In this document: positions 53,134 through 64,000 of the stretch, one piece after another
Layout of the letters: the number at the start of each line of letters is the position of its first letter
Position numbering within the stretch: the first letter of the stretch is position 1
Source of the DNA: Asparagopsis taxiformis
Lineage: Eukaryota; Rhodophyta; Florideophyceae; Bonnemaisoniales; Bonnemaisoniaceae
Direction: 5' to 3'
Length of the DNA stretch: 64,000 nt
Assembly: GCA_030407315.1 (NCBI GenBank)
Contig: JALQPE010001778.1
Span: forward strand, 42,103 to 106,102
Notes under the pieces: model-generated
What the model saw: the letters and a program-made list of their open reading frames with translations, nothing else
The model's database searches: none
What the model was told of the DNA's origin: nothing
Made by a program: the position numbers and the translations under genes

Positions 53134-55097
53134 AACACGACTTCCGAGCTAATGAGAATAATTTCCTAAATTGAGTATCAATAAAATTTATTTTTAGCTC
53201 AGTCAGGGCATCAAGCGCTACTTCTGAGCTCCTCTACTACGCTACTTCTAGCAAAACGAGTCCTAACCCTTTTTAACGGAAGAAAACAGATCGCGTTGGA
53301 ACGTCCAAAATCTATGCATTCTTCCACTGAGATGTGAAGAGCATGACGATCAAGAATGTTAATAATTTAAATAATTCTCTGTTCTGTAGAATGTACATGT
53401 GCTGCTTGTGTCACAGGGTTAATCAATGCCTCTGACACCAGCATTTGAGGCCATTGGCCCCGCCGTTGTTTCGAAACGGTGTCTGGGATAATATTGGAAG
53501 ATAGGTAAATCTCAACTCATGAGTGATATCATTTACTCTATTACGTTATTATTCTGTCAGCCAATGGGTGCAGAACAGGATGGTGCACTTTAACGTGGAT
53601 CTTTCCACGTTTTTTCAAATAATTTCTGATTCTTCGTCCATTGCAACCAGATCATCCGCGAAATTAGATCATCAATCCCTGGACTTCAGGGCACAGTGAG
53701 AACAACTGCCAATACATATCATCTACGCTGTACTGAGTATCGAACACTGAACACCAGCGAAACTAAGTGAAGACGGCGTGCGTTGCTCGTAAGCTTGCTA
53801 GTCGATATTTCAGCACTTTTTGATGCAGTCAATACTACGCTGAAATCATCCAGCGAGCCAAATGGAATCGAAGCAAATTCAGCCCTGCCGTGTCGCTTGC
53901 TTCAAGATATGTAAGTTGCGAGTTATATCCATTTTCGCCCTTACAAGCCTTCAATCGTATTTACCATGGAATACACCCATTGATGAACACCTAGTTCTTC
54001 CCTCTTACGGATTTGCTCTGCACCGTGCCCATTCTTCAGTCACCAGTACTTTGCATTCATGGTTTCCAATTTCATGCCATGTATCAAGTGGCTTTCGAAA
54101 CATATCGGTTATCAGGGATACACGTGCACGAGACGCGTCTGGTGCTATTATACATAAGTGCACCTAGGATTATAGAACTGAAGTCAGGTCACTGTGCTAC
54201 TCCGCGAAAAAATGACAAAGTAACTGTGACTACCAATAGCGTATGACTGAAATTCTTCTAGTCCCTACGGAGGCTTCAGAACATTGCTGGTATCATCTGA
54301 ACGCAATTTTCACCTTAATGCGTGCTAAATCTGAGATTCCCAGCCGTTGTGTATTTCCACCAGATTGTCAGCGATTGAGCTGCACAAATCTGGGTACGGG
54401 AGGATCCTCAATGCTGCAGATTGCGAAATATAGATGAAGGCTGTCACATATGATGACCATATGCGCTTTGTACAGGGAGATAGAGAAATAATGTCATGTA
54501 TGTCAATTATTATGTGCGGAATCACAATTCTATGAACCCTCTATCATTCCCTGAGAAGTTCAATCAACAGGCTATTGGAATCATTCACAAACTGATGAGT
54601 ACATAACACCATCACTATTCCATCACAATCTACAGTGTTGCAGAGTTCGTAACTAACTCCTATTCATATATCACGTGCGACCGAATATAATCTGTCCTCC
54701 AAAGTGAAGTAAGAGAGCACTATCCGCTTCTCAGAAGTTCAGGTACACACTACGTGGCTGAAGGAGTGAGGGAGGATAGGATACTGGCCAATGAACAGAC
54801 GGATGAAGGGAGCAATGGGGTGGCTGTAGTAGACGTTGAACTTTGGATTTGAAATGCTCGACTCGACTGCACTCTGAGCTTACCATTACTGCTCCAAGCT
54901 AGATCTAATTTTCTTCTGAACGTCTACTGGAATCCTCTTGTCCTTTGTGAGGCGTGAAAATCTGGCTAGAACTGTGTTAACAGAAACATTGTCAGTCCAG
55001 ATGTTCCTTTCGGCTTGATAACCACTTACAAATGAGGCAGTGTACTTAGCCCTGAATATATCCTGAGCGAAGGCTGACCCAGCCCCACTCCTCCTAG
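53134..55097 (+). repeat. Left terminal inverted repeat (1.96 kb)
   Basis: This is the reverse complement of 61660-63625 with few substitutions and several single-base homopolymer indels. The inner ~200 bp contain, on the minus strand, the inverted copy of the transposase C-terminus (AFAQDIFRAKYTASFVSGYQ; LARFSRLTKDKRIPVDVQKK). It is in an intact frame here (54886-55097) but broken in the right arm. The rest shows no coding sequence. Confidence 0.9.
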
Positions 55098-55309
55098 AGA
55101 CTGAAGTAGCCGGATAGAAAAGTGAAGGGTTTGCTCGTGAGTTCATTTGCATAACATATGAATAACTACAGATCAGCAGCTCTAAATTAGATAACAATAT
55201 CTACAGTTCCGCAGAACTGCTCGCCGCAGCCTGGCAGTTGGAGGACAGGAGAGAAAGTTGGTAGTTGAAAAATTTGCGTGGAAGTTGTTTTGTGCTGAGA
55301 GAGAGGTTT

Positions 55310-58231
55310 TCACTGACTCAAGGAGACTGTTGGTTTTTCTAAGGGACCGATGGGAGCTTCATCGCTACCGGTGAAGGCTGCACTTTTTCCGGTGGATTGG
55401 TCCGGTAGAATTGGACCATGGAAATCGTCTTCGCCTTCAGATTCTTGTGAAGATCCACAATCCTCAGAGAGATTCTGTATTCCTCTCTTTTGCCCTCTCA
55501 CAGCTGTTTTATTATTGACAGAACAGTAGATATTCCTCGGGATCTTGTTGTTATTTCGCTTCGAACACTGGATCTTTGTTCTGATTGAGCTCTTGAAGCA
55601 ATTCTATCAAGGCGTTCGAGAGCAAGCTTGTAACACTTTGGGTCCTTCTCTACGACGACACACTTGCGACCAGTTGCAATACAAGCGATGGCAGTCGTCA
55701 TAGTTCCTGCGAATCCATCAAATACAAGTCCTCCGGGTGGACAGAAAGTACAAAGTATCTCGGCAAGAGCAGCACTGTTTTTCTCCTCCACTCGAACTGG
55801 ACTCCTCCCGACACACAATTTCCTCTGTCTACCTACTTTGTCAAGAACAGCAATTTTCGGGTGTGTGAACATGGAATTAGACTATATGGCGTTTTGAGAT
55901 CAGCACCAAATTTTCGTCATGGGGAGGAAGGTATCCCATACATGCAGGCTCGGCACAGTTCTGTGGGACGAGGAAGCTTTTGTTTCTTACCTGTTGAGAA
56001 GAATCCTTCACAAGCAAGTATGGGTAGTTCCATACGGCAAGGCCCGCTGCTTTTAGGGCATCCCACCATTTAGATAGCAATGCAAACGAAGTAAAGATCA
56101 GAAAATAAACCGCCTGGCTTCAGGCTTCTTCTGCAGAACCTGCCAAAACGAGCAATGGCCTCTTCGTCTATGAAATCGTTATAGAACCGACCGGTATTTG
56201 ACAAGTTACTCCCTTGAAGTGCATAAGGAGGGTCTGATAAGATGAAGTCAAAGAGATCTTGCTGCTCTCTATCCGATGAGCCGTATATGGATTGATCATA
56301 TTGTTCCCAAGTCATATCATATATATAATGATTATAATGGGAAACGCCAAATTTCTTGAGTGCGCTCACATTACTTGGGTTATCATTTTCTTCTGATCCA
56401 GTACAATCCTTCACTTGAGACGACATAGCTGCACCCTCCTCAGAGATTGAGACAATCGGGATGAAAGGTGACCCATTAGCTTCCTCAGTTGGGTTGCTGG
56501 AAACTTGATTATAGTCCACTCCTGCATTTGAAGAAGAATGGTTTTCTGGGGTAGAATTCTTCCCTGAACCGTCTCTGTTCTTCTCAATTTTCTCGAGATC
56601 ATCTGCATCATCCTCTCTTCCTTTTGATTCCGTTTGAAAGGACGGAGATTTATCAATACCTGTTTGAGGAGAGGAACTGAGTGCATTACTTTCTGCGTCA
56701 GTTTCCTCTCGAACAAATATGCCCTTAAAACGAGCCAAGTCCATTCCTGAAGTACTCGGGAAGTGTTGCTTGTATAAGTCCCAGAGAGGTTCTAGAATGT
56801 CCTGTGGATTGTTCATGTTGTTCTCTACATGCTCATCCAACCTGTTTGTCTGAAGAAGATTCAAACGGGCTGTTTCAAGTTCAGGAGGCCATTTTTTTCC
56901 TTTCCCTCCCAGAAATAGCTCGAACTTTTCTGCTTCTAGTCTAGCCGCTACAGCAGCTTTAAACTCCTTCTCGATAACTTTGTACGAGACAGGTTTGTAA
57001 TAGTTCAGAGAAGCGTGATATCTTGCTCTTCGCAGCGCATGAATTGCGTCCGTAGTATTCTTACAGCACATGAAAGATGTCGCTTGTTTGAGACTAGACG
57101 ATGAAAATATGTTTCGATAAATTCGACAATCTGGAGTGCTTCCATTTCGAGGTGACTTCTGATGGAATCCAGAAGCGATCTCGGGATGTTCAGAGTTGAC
57201 GATCGCTCCAATTTCTTCTAAAACCTCGTTAGGAAGTCGCAGAGCTGTCCTTGCCAGCTGAACTGTAGTCGCGCTCGACCACTTCTTTCCACCTGCAACC
57301 TTTCCTGCAACCTCCACAGCAGACGGCATTTGACCAGTACATGCTTCTATCTCTTTAGCCTCATCCTTAAATGCGCACAGAGTGTCATAGAAAGTGCAGG
57401 CCACAACGTAGTCATTCTTTTGCTTTTCGTTTGCATTGCGGGCATATGCCCTGAGGATTGACTTAGAAGCCGACTGTATAACCATCACAGTCCACTGGAA
57501 ACCTGCCCATCTATTCGGTGTGTCCTTCATCAATTCACTGATGGCCATATGACGGTGGGCACCGTCAATGATACCATACCAGACATCATGTTTCTTCACC
57601 ATCTCCTCAGCTTTCTTCCTTGCCTCGTTTACACTTAATCCATCAGCTAAGAAATTGCTTTCTAAGAAAGAATATGGAAACGATTCATAGACACCTTCTA
57701 GCCGGACAACAGATGGGAGACAACCTCCGGATGTGATTCCTTTTGTCATTCCATCATCTTCAAAGTGACCTGAGAAAGATTCCTTCAAACGTGAAACACC
57801 AGAAGGAGAAATGCTTCGAACCTTCGAGAATGGAATACATACATCAGGATCAAGCTTCATAATCTCTGCACCTTCTAGAAGATCACGAAACGCCTCTGTA
57901 ACCCCTTCAAATCCGTCGGCAATTGATTCAGAGTTATCTTGGAGTGATTGTGTGGGATAACCTCTCCCAGAAGGGACACTAGCTTCAACAGGTGATACTT
58001 TCCTGGATTCTCGCGTCAATCTTGATTTTGAATATGACTTCTTGGACGTTTAGTTCCCATTTCAAGAGGAACAGAGTTTGACCAGACTAGTCGCTCCTGG
58101 GCTTTGGTAATTCCCGCAAAGTAGTGACTGAAGATATCATTTAAAGGAAAGCAAGCGAGGGTTTCGTTTCGACCTACTTTGCACTGGTTATATTTTACGG
58201 ACACAAAGCTGGTATATGTTTCCGCATCGTC
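55310..58231 (-). pseudogene. ParB-like domain fused to beta-class DNA methyltransferase, frame-broken
   Basis: Reading down from ~58231, a possible intron acceptor (TTTGGTTGCAG) precedes an exon with ETYTSFVSVKYNQCK and LACFPLNDIFSHYF. A frame change near 58020 leads into the main 649-codon frame (58019-56070). It carries ParB signature WYGIIDGAHRHMAISELM, a helical region, a Ser/Glu-rich linker, then DFILSDPPYALQGS (motif IV) and RRSLKPGG. A one-T excess near 56120 shifts to YFLIFTSFALLSKWWDALK, and another shift near 55870 leads to the C-terminal PGGLVFDGFAGTMTTAIACI (motif I) and RKCVVVEKDPKCYKLALERL, ending in an acidic tail by 55310. Motif order IV-I marks the beta class, and DPPY indicates adenine-N6 or cytosine-N4 methylation. 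It is related in plan, not in detail, to the ParB-methyltransferase-SET gene at 49.0-52.5 kb. Confidence 0.75.
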
Positions 58232-59598
58232 CTGCAACCAAATGAAATAGGTGCTTCACGGACATGATGCTTAGTGATCGAGGTCTACTATGATTTCCTA
58301 GAGACAGGAGCTCACACAACTCCTACTCTCATTTCTGGTCAACCGCAACTTTTTTTAAATCCGTTCATGATGTATTGTCACTGTCATTGAACTTATTATG
58401 TTGACCAATGAGCTCGAGCATATCTGGCGGATAAAATTTCCAGATATACACATGCTCTACCGTGTAATGAAATTCTATCCCTGTAGAACGCTCTTATGAC
58501 TTGGAAAATGGTTTTGAAGCCAAAATGATAACACGTATTGTAAAATGAAGGCCTGTTTGGTGAACACGTCATTGAAATGTACAGTGAGTGGTACAGGCCA
58601 AAATTACGTCTTTTCAGCACATCCTGCCAGATGGCATGTTATACACACATATCTTTTCTCGTTTTCCGCTTCGACAGCCCTTGAAAGAATAGTATCCTGA
58701 CATTTACGTTACGGTGATGATGATACTGCTTCGCTCCGAAAAACTGTTTTAGTTCTGGTTTGATGAGAGAGTTGTAGAGAAGTGTAATTTCCTCCCAGCT
58801 GTTGACTGATATAATTGCTAGTTTCTCTGCTTAGGTAGGAGAGCCTTATTCAGTCCAGAACTCTTGGGGACGAAAGGGGTTTCGAATGCCACTACATCCC
58901 TGGATATCATAATCATCCTCTCTACGTCTCTGTAGACTTCAAGGAGGACATGTGAGGACGTTGAATGTGATCTATGATCACTGCGGTACGATTCGTACCG
59001 TTAAATGGTGGTCCTCCAGCGAGCCTCAACAATATCAATATCATTGAAAAGCTTTCATAACATCTCTTTCGAAACACATATATCCATAGGAATCTGATCC
59101 TATCTGTTACGAGAGCTGTTTAGAAAAAGTTTTACTCAAAATTTTTGTAAATCAGAAAAGCACCAAGTGACATAGGATCTCTCCAGCTATGGGTACAATA
59201 TCAGTATCATCATACAGCTTTTCAAATTACTGAGTGGAACAAGCTATCCAAGCAGTCACTTGACAGTTTGTGCCTTCTGGCCAATTTCAAAGAGACACAT
59301 CATAGATGATATCATATCATTGATGTGCACGTCTGACGTATGTCCTAACAGCGAAACATGACTCCGATTCATATCTGAGTCAGACCTTTTCCGAGACGTT
59401 CTGTAGAACTCCCAGAGTAAAGTGCAGGAGTGGGCATAGTGAAGCTGTATATGCTTCCAGTGCTGCGGAATGTAAGCAGAGCTCACATGACAGGAATGCT
59501 GCTCACAGGAGACACTCTGTTGATTCTGAGCCCTTGCTCGATATGGAATCTATTCCGATTTTCGGACTGAATATGGATGATGCCGAAGCCGCCCTATT
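58232..59598. other. Central region between the two divergent transposon genes
   Basis: This 1.4-kb AT-rich region has no protein-like frame. It probably contains the promoters, and perhaps first exons, of the ParB-methyltransferase and transposase genes. An open frame at 59534-59803 overlaps the transposase in another frame and is a shadow. Confidence 0.4.
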
Positions 59599-61870
59599 AT
59601 GTCAAAATGTAATGATGAGCATCTCTGTGAGGAGACCAATGGAATTATGGATCGTTGTCACCGAGGTAGAATTGCCATTGGGGAGCTTTGCCAACATCTC
59701 ACAGTTCCAAAAAAGAGGAAGTACGTTCATGTATCGCGAAACAAACGGAAAGATGAAGCCAAGTCAGACCTCAAGAAGAGAAGGGAAGAAATGGCGAAAG
59801 TAAGTGACATGAAAACTGTTTCTTGTTCTAAAGATGGGTGCTTCAAGAATGTTGAGCAGAGCTACCTTCACGCCCAGAAGTTGCGCATACTTCAAATGGA
59901 TTGTATTGGCAGGAAATCTGCACTCACCTCTATGTTCAACGGAACAAGTTTCGAGTTCAGCTCAAGAAAAGTTTGCGTTCAATTCCTCAACAAAGCGTTT
60001 GGATTTTCAAGACAGTTGCAGGCTTCTGTTAAGCGTCTCCCAAGTGCTGGAGCCTCATCCTCTCTACTGGCAATTCCAAGAATGAGGAGAGGAAAAAGCC
60101 AGAAGATGCATGTAATGGAGTTTTTACATCACGCTGCTGAATACAATGCAGATAAGATTCCCGACTCGAACGAAACCCATCTACCTCATCACCGAAAGCT
60201 GGATGTGTATATGGACTTTAGGAATGGTTTCCACGAGAGATCTTTAGACGGGGAAATAATACCACCAGCATCCTATTCATACTTCATTCGTGTCTGGAAC
60301 ATGTTTGCCAATCACATAAAGGTTCGAAAAGTGAGGCGATTTTCGAAATGCGACGAGTGCGAGTTCTTACGTTCTGAGCTGGAAACGGAGCAAACGAGCT
60401 TCGATCCGCTCCCGTTCTTCAGCGATACCGAGAGCACCACGATTTCATTGCCAGCGAGAGACTGGTATACTATTCAACAAGAACACGGGCAAGAAACAAT
60501 CCTTCTAAAATTCTCTCTGTCATTATTGATGGAGCAGATCAAAGCGCATTCGGGCTTCCACACTTTGTGGTCAACACTAAAGCAGAAAAAGGTCACTCTA
60601 TCAGAGTAAGAATGATTGGAGTTCTCGAACATGGTTCTGTAAACAAAGCGTCACTTTTCCTCATGACAGAAGAATTCGAAAGCGGCGCGAATCATGTGAT
60701 CGAAGCCATACACCGATTTTTATCGGATCGAGCCTCAGTAGGATTCTTACCTGATACGTTCCATATCCAGATGGATAACTGCACTCGAGAAAATAAGAAT
60801 CGGTTTACGCTTCTTATCTAGAGTATTTGTTATGATGGGAGTCTTTCTAGAGGTTAATGCATCGTTTTTACCAGTCGGTCACACGCACGAAGACATCGAT
60901 CAGATTCTCGAGAACTGCAATACACCTCCGGCACAGGAATGCGATTACGATGGAGGAACTCGCTGCAGAGCTGAGAAACGCGTACAACCAAAACCGAAAG
61001 TATCTCTGATGAGGCACGTAGCAAATTTTTCTGGCCTGTTGAATGAATCAAGAAGTTTAAGGAAAAACTTGTCCTCATTCTCTGCCTTCCGTTACTTCAA
61101 ATTCTCCAGGAGACCGGCAGTTTCTGGGAGTGGTCCATTCCCCTTCTCCACTTAAGTGGCGGTAAAGGTGAATCACAGTCAGTCTTGGGAGTTATTCTCC
61201 CCTCTCGTGACAGTATTCTCACTGGATTTCTTTGCTCATGTCCGAACCTTGCTAAGACACCACCAACACTTGTTCGATCTCCCCCAAACTTCCATGAAGT
61301 TACGAAACGTATCATTCAGTAGAGAGAATGGTTTCCAATCACTCCAAACTTACAAGTCTCATCTCTCTCAGAGATCAGATCTATAGGGATAGAGAGGAAG
61401 CAATTCACTGGGATCTCGAAAACTGTCCAGAGTTGAACGGCCGCCACAGAGAGGATCGGCTCAATTCGGATATGAAAGTGAAAAAGTGAGGAGGAATCAG
61501 AACAGTTCTATGATTATGAGTACGATGTTGGTGATTTTGTCGCTGTTAGAACAAACGATAGGAAATGTTCTTTCTGGATAGGTCAAGTCAAGGAAACTAC
61601 CAGAAATGGAGAGGGACTGGTAACCCTTGTGAAACTGCATTGGTACCAGACGTACAACCCTAGGAGGGGTGGGGCTGGGTCAGCCTTCGCTCAGGATATA
61701 TTCAGGGCTAAGTACACTGCCTCATTTGTAAGTGTGTTATCAAGCCGAAAGGAACATCTGGACTGACAATGTTTCTGTTAACACAGTTCTAGCCAGATTT
61801 TCACGCCTCACAAAGGACAAGAGGATTCCAGTAGACGTTCAGAAGAAAAATTAGATCTAGCTTGGAGCAG
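59599..61870 (+). pseudogene. DUF7869-type DDE transposase, frame-broken
   Basis: The 336-codon first frame (59599-60609) shows the N-terminal region of this group: VSCSKDGCFKNVEQSYLHAQ, SSRKVCVQFLNKAFGFS, LPHHRKLDVYMDFRNGF, and a zinc-type FSKCDECEFLRSEL. A frame change near 60495 leads to VIIDGADQSAFGLPHF (first Asp), a segment with IRVRMIGVLEHGSVNKA, and FHIQMDNCTRENKNRF (second Asp). Another near 60815 leads to FLPVGHTHEDIDQIL (third acidic region). A Tudor-like C-terminal domain at 61520-61740 (YDVGDFVAVRTND, SFWIGQVKETT) runs into the right inverted repeat. DGxDQ ... QMDN--ENKN ... GHTHEDIDQ is the hallmark of DUF7869 proteins, which I recall from many protist and animal repeats. Two or more single-base breaks leave it non-functional as read. 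Confidence 0.78.
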
Positions 61871-63625
61871 TAATGGTAAGCTCAGAGTGCAGTCGAGTCG
61901 AGCATTTCAAAATCCAAAGTTCAACGTCTACTACAGCCACCCCATTTGCTCCCTTCATCCGTCTGTTCATTGGCCAGTATCCTATCCTCCCTCACTCCTT
62001 CAGCCACGTAGTGTGTACCTGAACTTCTGAGAAGCGGATAGTGCTCTCTACTTCACTTGGAGGACAGATTATATTCGGTCGCACGTGATATATGAATAGG
62101 AGTTAGTTACGAACTCTGCAACACTGTAGATTGTGATGGAATAGTGATGGTGTTATGTACTCATCAGTTTGTGAATGATTCCAATAGCCTGTTGATTGAA
62201 CTTCTCAGGGAATGATAGAGGGTTCATAGAATTGTGATTCCGCACATAATAAATTGACATACATGACATTATTTCTCTATCTCCCTGTACAAAGCGCATA
62301 TGGTCATCATATGTGACAGCCTTCATCTATATTTCGCAATCTGCAGCATTGAGGATCCTCCCGTACCCAGATTGTGCAGCTCAATCGCTGACAATCTGGT
62401 GGAAATACACAACGGCTGGGAATCTCAGATTTAGCACGCATTAAGGTGAAAATTGCGTTCAGATGATACCAGCAATGTTCTGAAGCCTCCGTAGGGACTA
62501 GAAGAATTTCAGTCATACGCTATTGGTAGTCACAGTTACTTTGTCATTTTTCGCGGAGTAGCACAGTGACCTGACTTCAGTTCTATTAATCCTAGGTGCA
62601 CTTATGTATAATAGCACCAGACGCGTCTCGTGCACGTGTATCCCTGATAACCGATATGTTCGAAAGCCACTTGATACATGGCATGAAATTGGAAACCATG
62701 AATGCAAAGTACTGGTGACTGAAGAATGGGCACGGTGCAGAGCAAATCCGTAAGAGGGAAGAACTAGGTGTTCATCAATGGTGTATTCCATGGTAAATAC
62801 GATTGAAGGCTTGTAAGGGCGAAAATGGATATAACTCGCAACTTACATATCTTGAAGCAAGCGACACGGCAGGGCTGAATTTGCTTCGATTCCATTTGGC
62901 TCGCTGGATGATTTCAGCGTAGTATTGACTGCATCAAAAAAGTGCTGAAATATCGACTAGCAAGCTTACGAGCAACGCACGCCGTCTTCACTTAGTTTCG
63001 CTGGTGTTCAGTGTTCGATACTCAGTACAGCGTAGATGATATGTATTGGCAGTTGTTCTCACTGTGCCCTGAAGTCCAGGGATTGATGATCTAATTTCGC
63101 GGATGATCTGGTTGCAATGGACGAAGAATCAGAATTATTGAAAAAAACGTGGAAAGATCCACGTTAAAGTGCACCATCCTGTTCTGCACCCATTGGCTGA
63201 CAGAATAATAACGTAATAGAGTAAATGATATCACTCATGAGTTGAGATTTACCTATCTTCCATATTATCCCAGACACCGTTTCGAAACAACGGCGGGGCC
63301 AATGGGCCTCAAATGCTGGTGTCAGAGGCATTGATTAACCCTGTGACACAAGCAGCACATGTACATTCTACAGAACAGAGAAATTTAAATTATTAACATT
63401 CTTGATCGTCATGCTCTTCACATCTCAGTGGAAGAATGCATAGATTTTGGACGTTCCAACGCGATCTGTTTTCTTCCGTTAAAAAGGGTTAAGGACTCGT
63501 TTTGCTAGAAGTAGCGTAGTAGAGGAGCTCAGAAGTAGCGCTTGATGCCCCTGACTGAGCTAAAAATATAAATTTTATTGATACTCAATTTAGGAAATTA
63601 TTCTCATTAGCTCGGAAGTCGTGTT
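61660..63625 (-). repeat. Right terminal inverted repeat (1.97 kb)
   Basis: This is the inverted copy of 53134-55097. Compared with the left arm it has extra bases near 61732 (GTGTGTT versus GTGGTT) and in an A-run near 61850, which break the transposase C-terminal frame. Minus-strand open frames at 62307-62791 mirror those at 54013-54437 and are not protein-like. Confidence 0.9.
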
Positions 63626-63629
63626 CAAG
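63626..63629. other. Right target-site duplication, CAAG
   Basis: CAAG directly follows the right inverted repeat and matches 53130-53133. Confidence 0.8.
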
Positions 63630-63986
63630 ACTGAAACAGACCCATTCCTCCATGCATTGCTCGAATACAAAGCTGAATATGGTTTCGACTCTACCCTTTC
63701 TCAAGTCAAGATTTCAGATCGTAACGAGCTCGTCGACAAGGATTCCGGAAGGGTTCTCCCGTGGCGAAGTGGTGAGCTTCGCAGTATGGACTCACCTCCA
63801 TCCCCAGCAGAGAGAGACCCAGACTACGGCATTGACCACACTCGCCACCGCCACCGCGGCATCCTTCAAGATTGCACTGCGGATCAAATGAAGAAGACCG
63901 TAGCAGAAATGCTGGCAAGATTGGAAAAGCTGGAGTCAGCTGCCAAACATCCTCTACCCCCTCCATTCGATTCCAAAGTTCCATGA
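63630..63986 (+). pseudogene. 3' part of the transposon-split gene
   Basis: Joined to codon 39 at 53133, this frame runs 118 codons to TGA at 63984-63986: TETDPFLHALLEYKAEYGFD, VKISDRNELVDKDSGRVLPW, a Pro/Asp/His/Arg-rich stretch, and a helix MKKTVAEMLARLEKLESAAK. It has no suitable ATG of its own. Function is unknown. A short coiled coil at the C-terminus is plausible. Confidence 0.6.
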
Positions 63987-64000
63987 CCTCCTCTGCTCTG

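Larger units (their letters stand above)
53134..63625. mobile_element. 10.5-kb DNA transposon with 1.96-kb TIRs carrying a DUF7869 transposase and a ParB-methyltransferase
   Basis: Long terminal inverted repeats lie at 53134-55097 and 61660-63625, starting AACACGACTTCCGAG and ending with its complement. CAAG at 53130-53133 and 63626-63629 is the target-site duplication. Removing the element and one CAAG restores an open frame across the site. Inside are a minus-strand ParB-DNA-methyltransferase gene (55.3-58.2 kb) and a plus-strand DUF7869-type transposase (59.6-61.9 kb) whose C-terminus runs into the right repeat. The repeats are nearly identical, so the insertion is young, although internal genes contain frame breaks. 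I know of no described element with this gene set. Confidence 0.85.

Noticed and set aside
54013..54437. Open frames inside the inverted repeats, mirrored at 62307-62791
   Set aside because: They do not keep the same frame between the two arms and match no protein.
1..64000. CRISPR arrays, bacterial operons, rRNA genes
   Set aside because: The gene content is nuclear eukaryotic. The repeats seen are hairpin clusters or a minisatellite without unique spacers, and no rRNA sequence was recognised.

Overview
The window reads as nuclear DNA of a photosynthetic eukaryote, most likely a red alga. It carries plastid-directed nuclear genes (Mg-chelatase subunit D, Tic22, an RlmH-type rRNA methyltransferase, a plastid-type metallo-beta-lactamase-fold protein). 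Beside them are core eukaryotic genes: PRP31, MED4, TAF9, RPB10, calmodulin, an ER FKBP, mitochondrial uS14 and HPRT. A Golgi-type carbohydrate sulfotransferase fits an alga with sulfated wall polysaccharides. Introns are rare and short (72-98 nt, GT-AG). A compact gene island next to a transposon-rich block resembles multicellular red algae, but the species is inferred, not proven.

Positions 1-28.6 kb form the gene island, mostly single-exon genes on both strands. A gene-poor stretch lies at 3.8-8.1 kb, and a decayed FtsH-like peptidase fragment at 12.5-13.1 kb. Two proteins of unknown function, a three-helix membrane protein and a larger polytopic membrane protein lie among the housekeeping genes.

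Positions 28.7-34.4 kb hold a 3.1-kb foldback element with 1.2-kb inverted arms around a captured zinc-finger-type gene fragment, a 35-bp self-complementary minisatellite (13 units), and smaller hairpins.

Positions 34.4-52.5 kb hold an epigenetic transposon island. It contains an intact 1267-residue tnp2/Plavaka-like transposase, an intact ParB-like plus 2-oxoglutarate/Fe(II) dioxygenase protein, a frame-broken second copy of that protein, and a broken gene joining a ParB-like domain, a beta-class amino-DNA-methyltransferase and a SET protein-methyltransferase. Clusters of long perfect hairpins separate these units.

Positions 53.13-63.63 kb hold a separate 10.5-kb DNA transposon with 1.96-kb terminal inverted repeats and a 4-bp CAAG target duplication. 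It has split a small gene in frame. Inside are a DUF7869-type DDE transposase and another ParB-DNA-methyltransferase gene, both frame-broken. Four ParB-fronted chromatin or DNA modifiers (two dioxygenase copies, one methyltransferase-SET, one methyltransferase) therefore lie within 20 kb beside two unrelated transposases. The inferred theme is mobile elements that carry their own DNA-modification writers and possible erasers.
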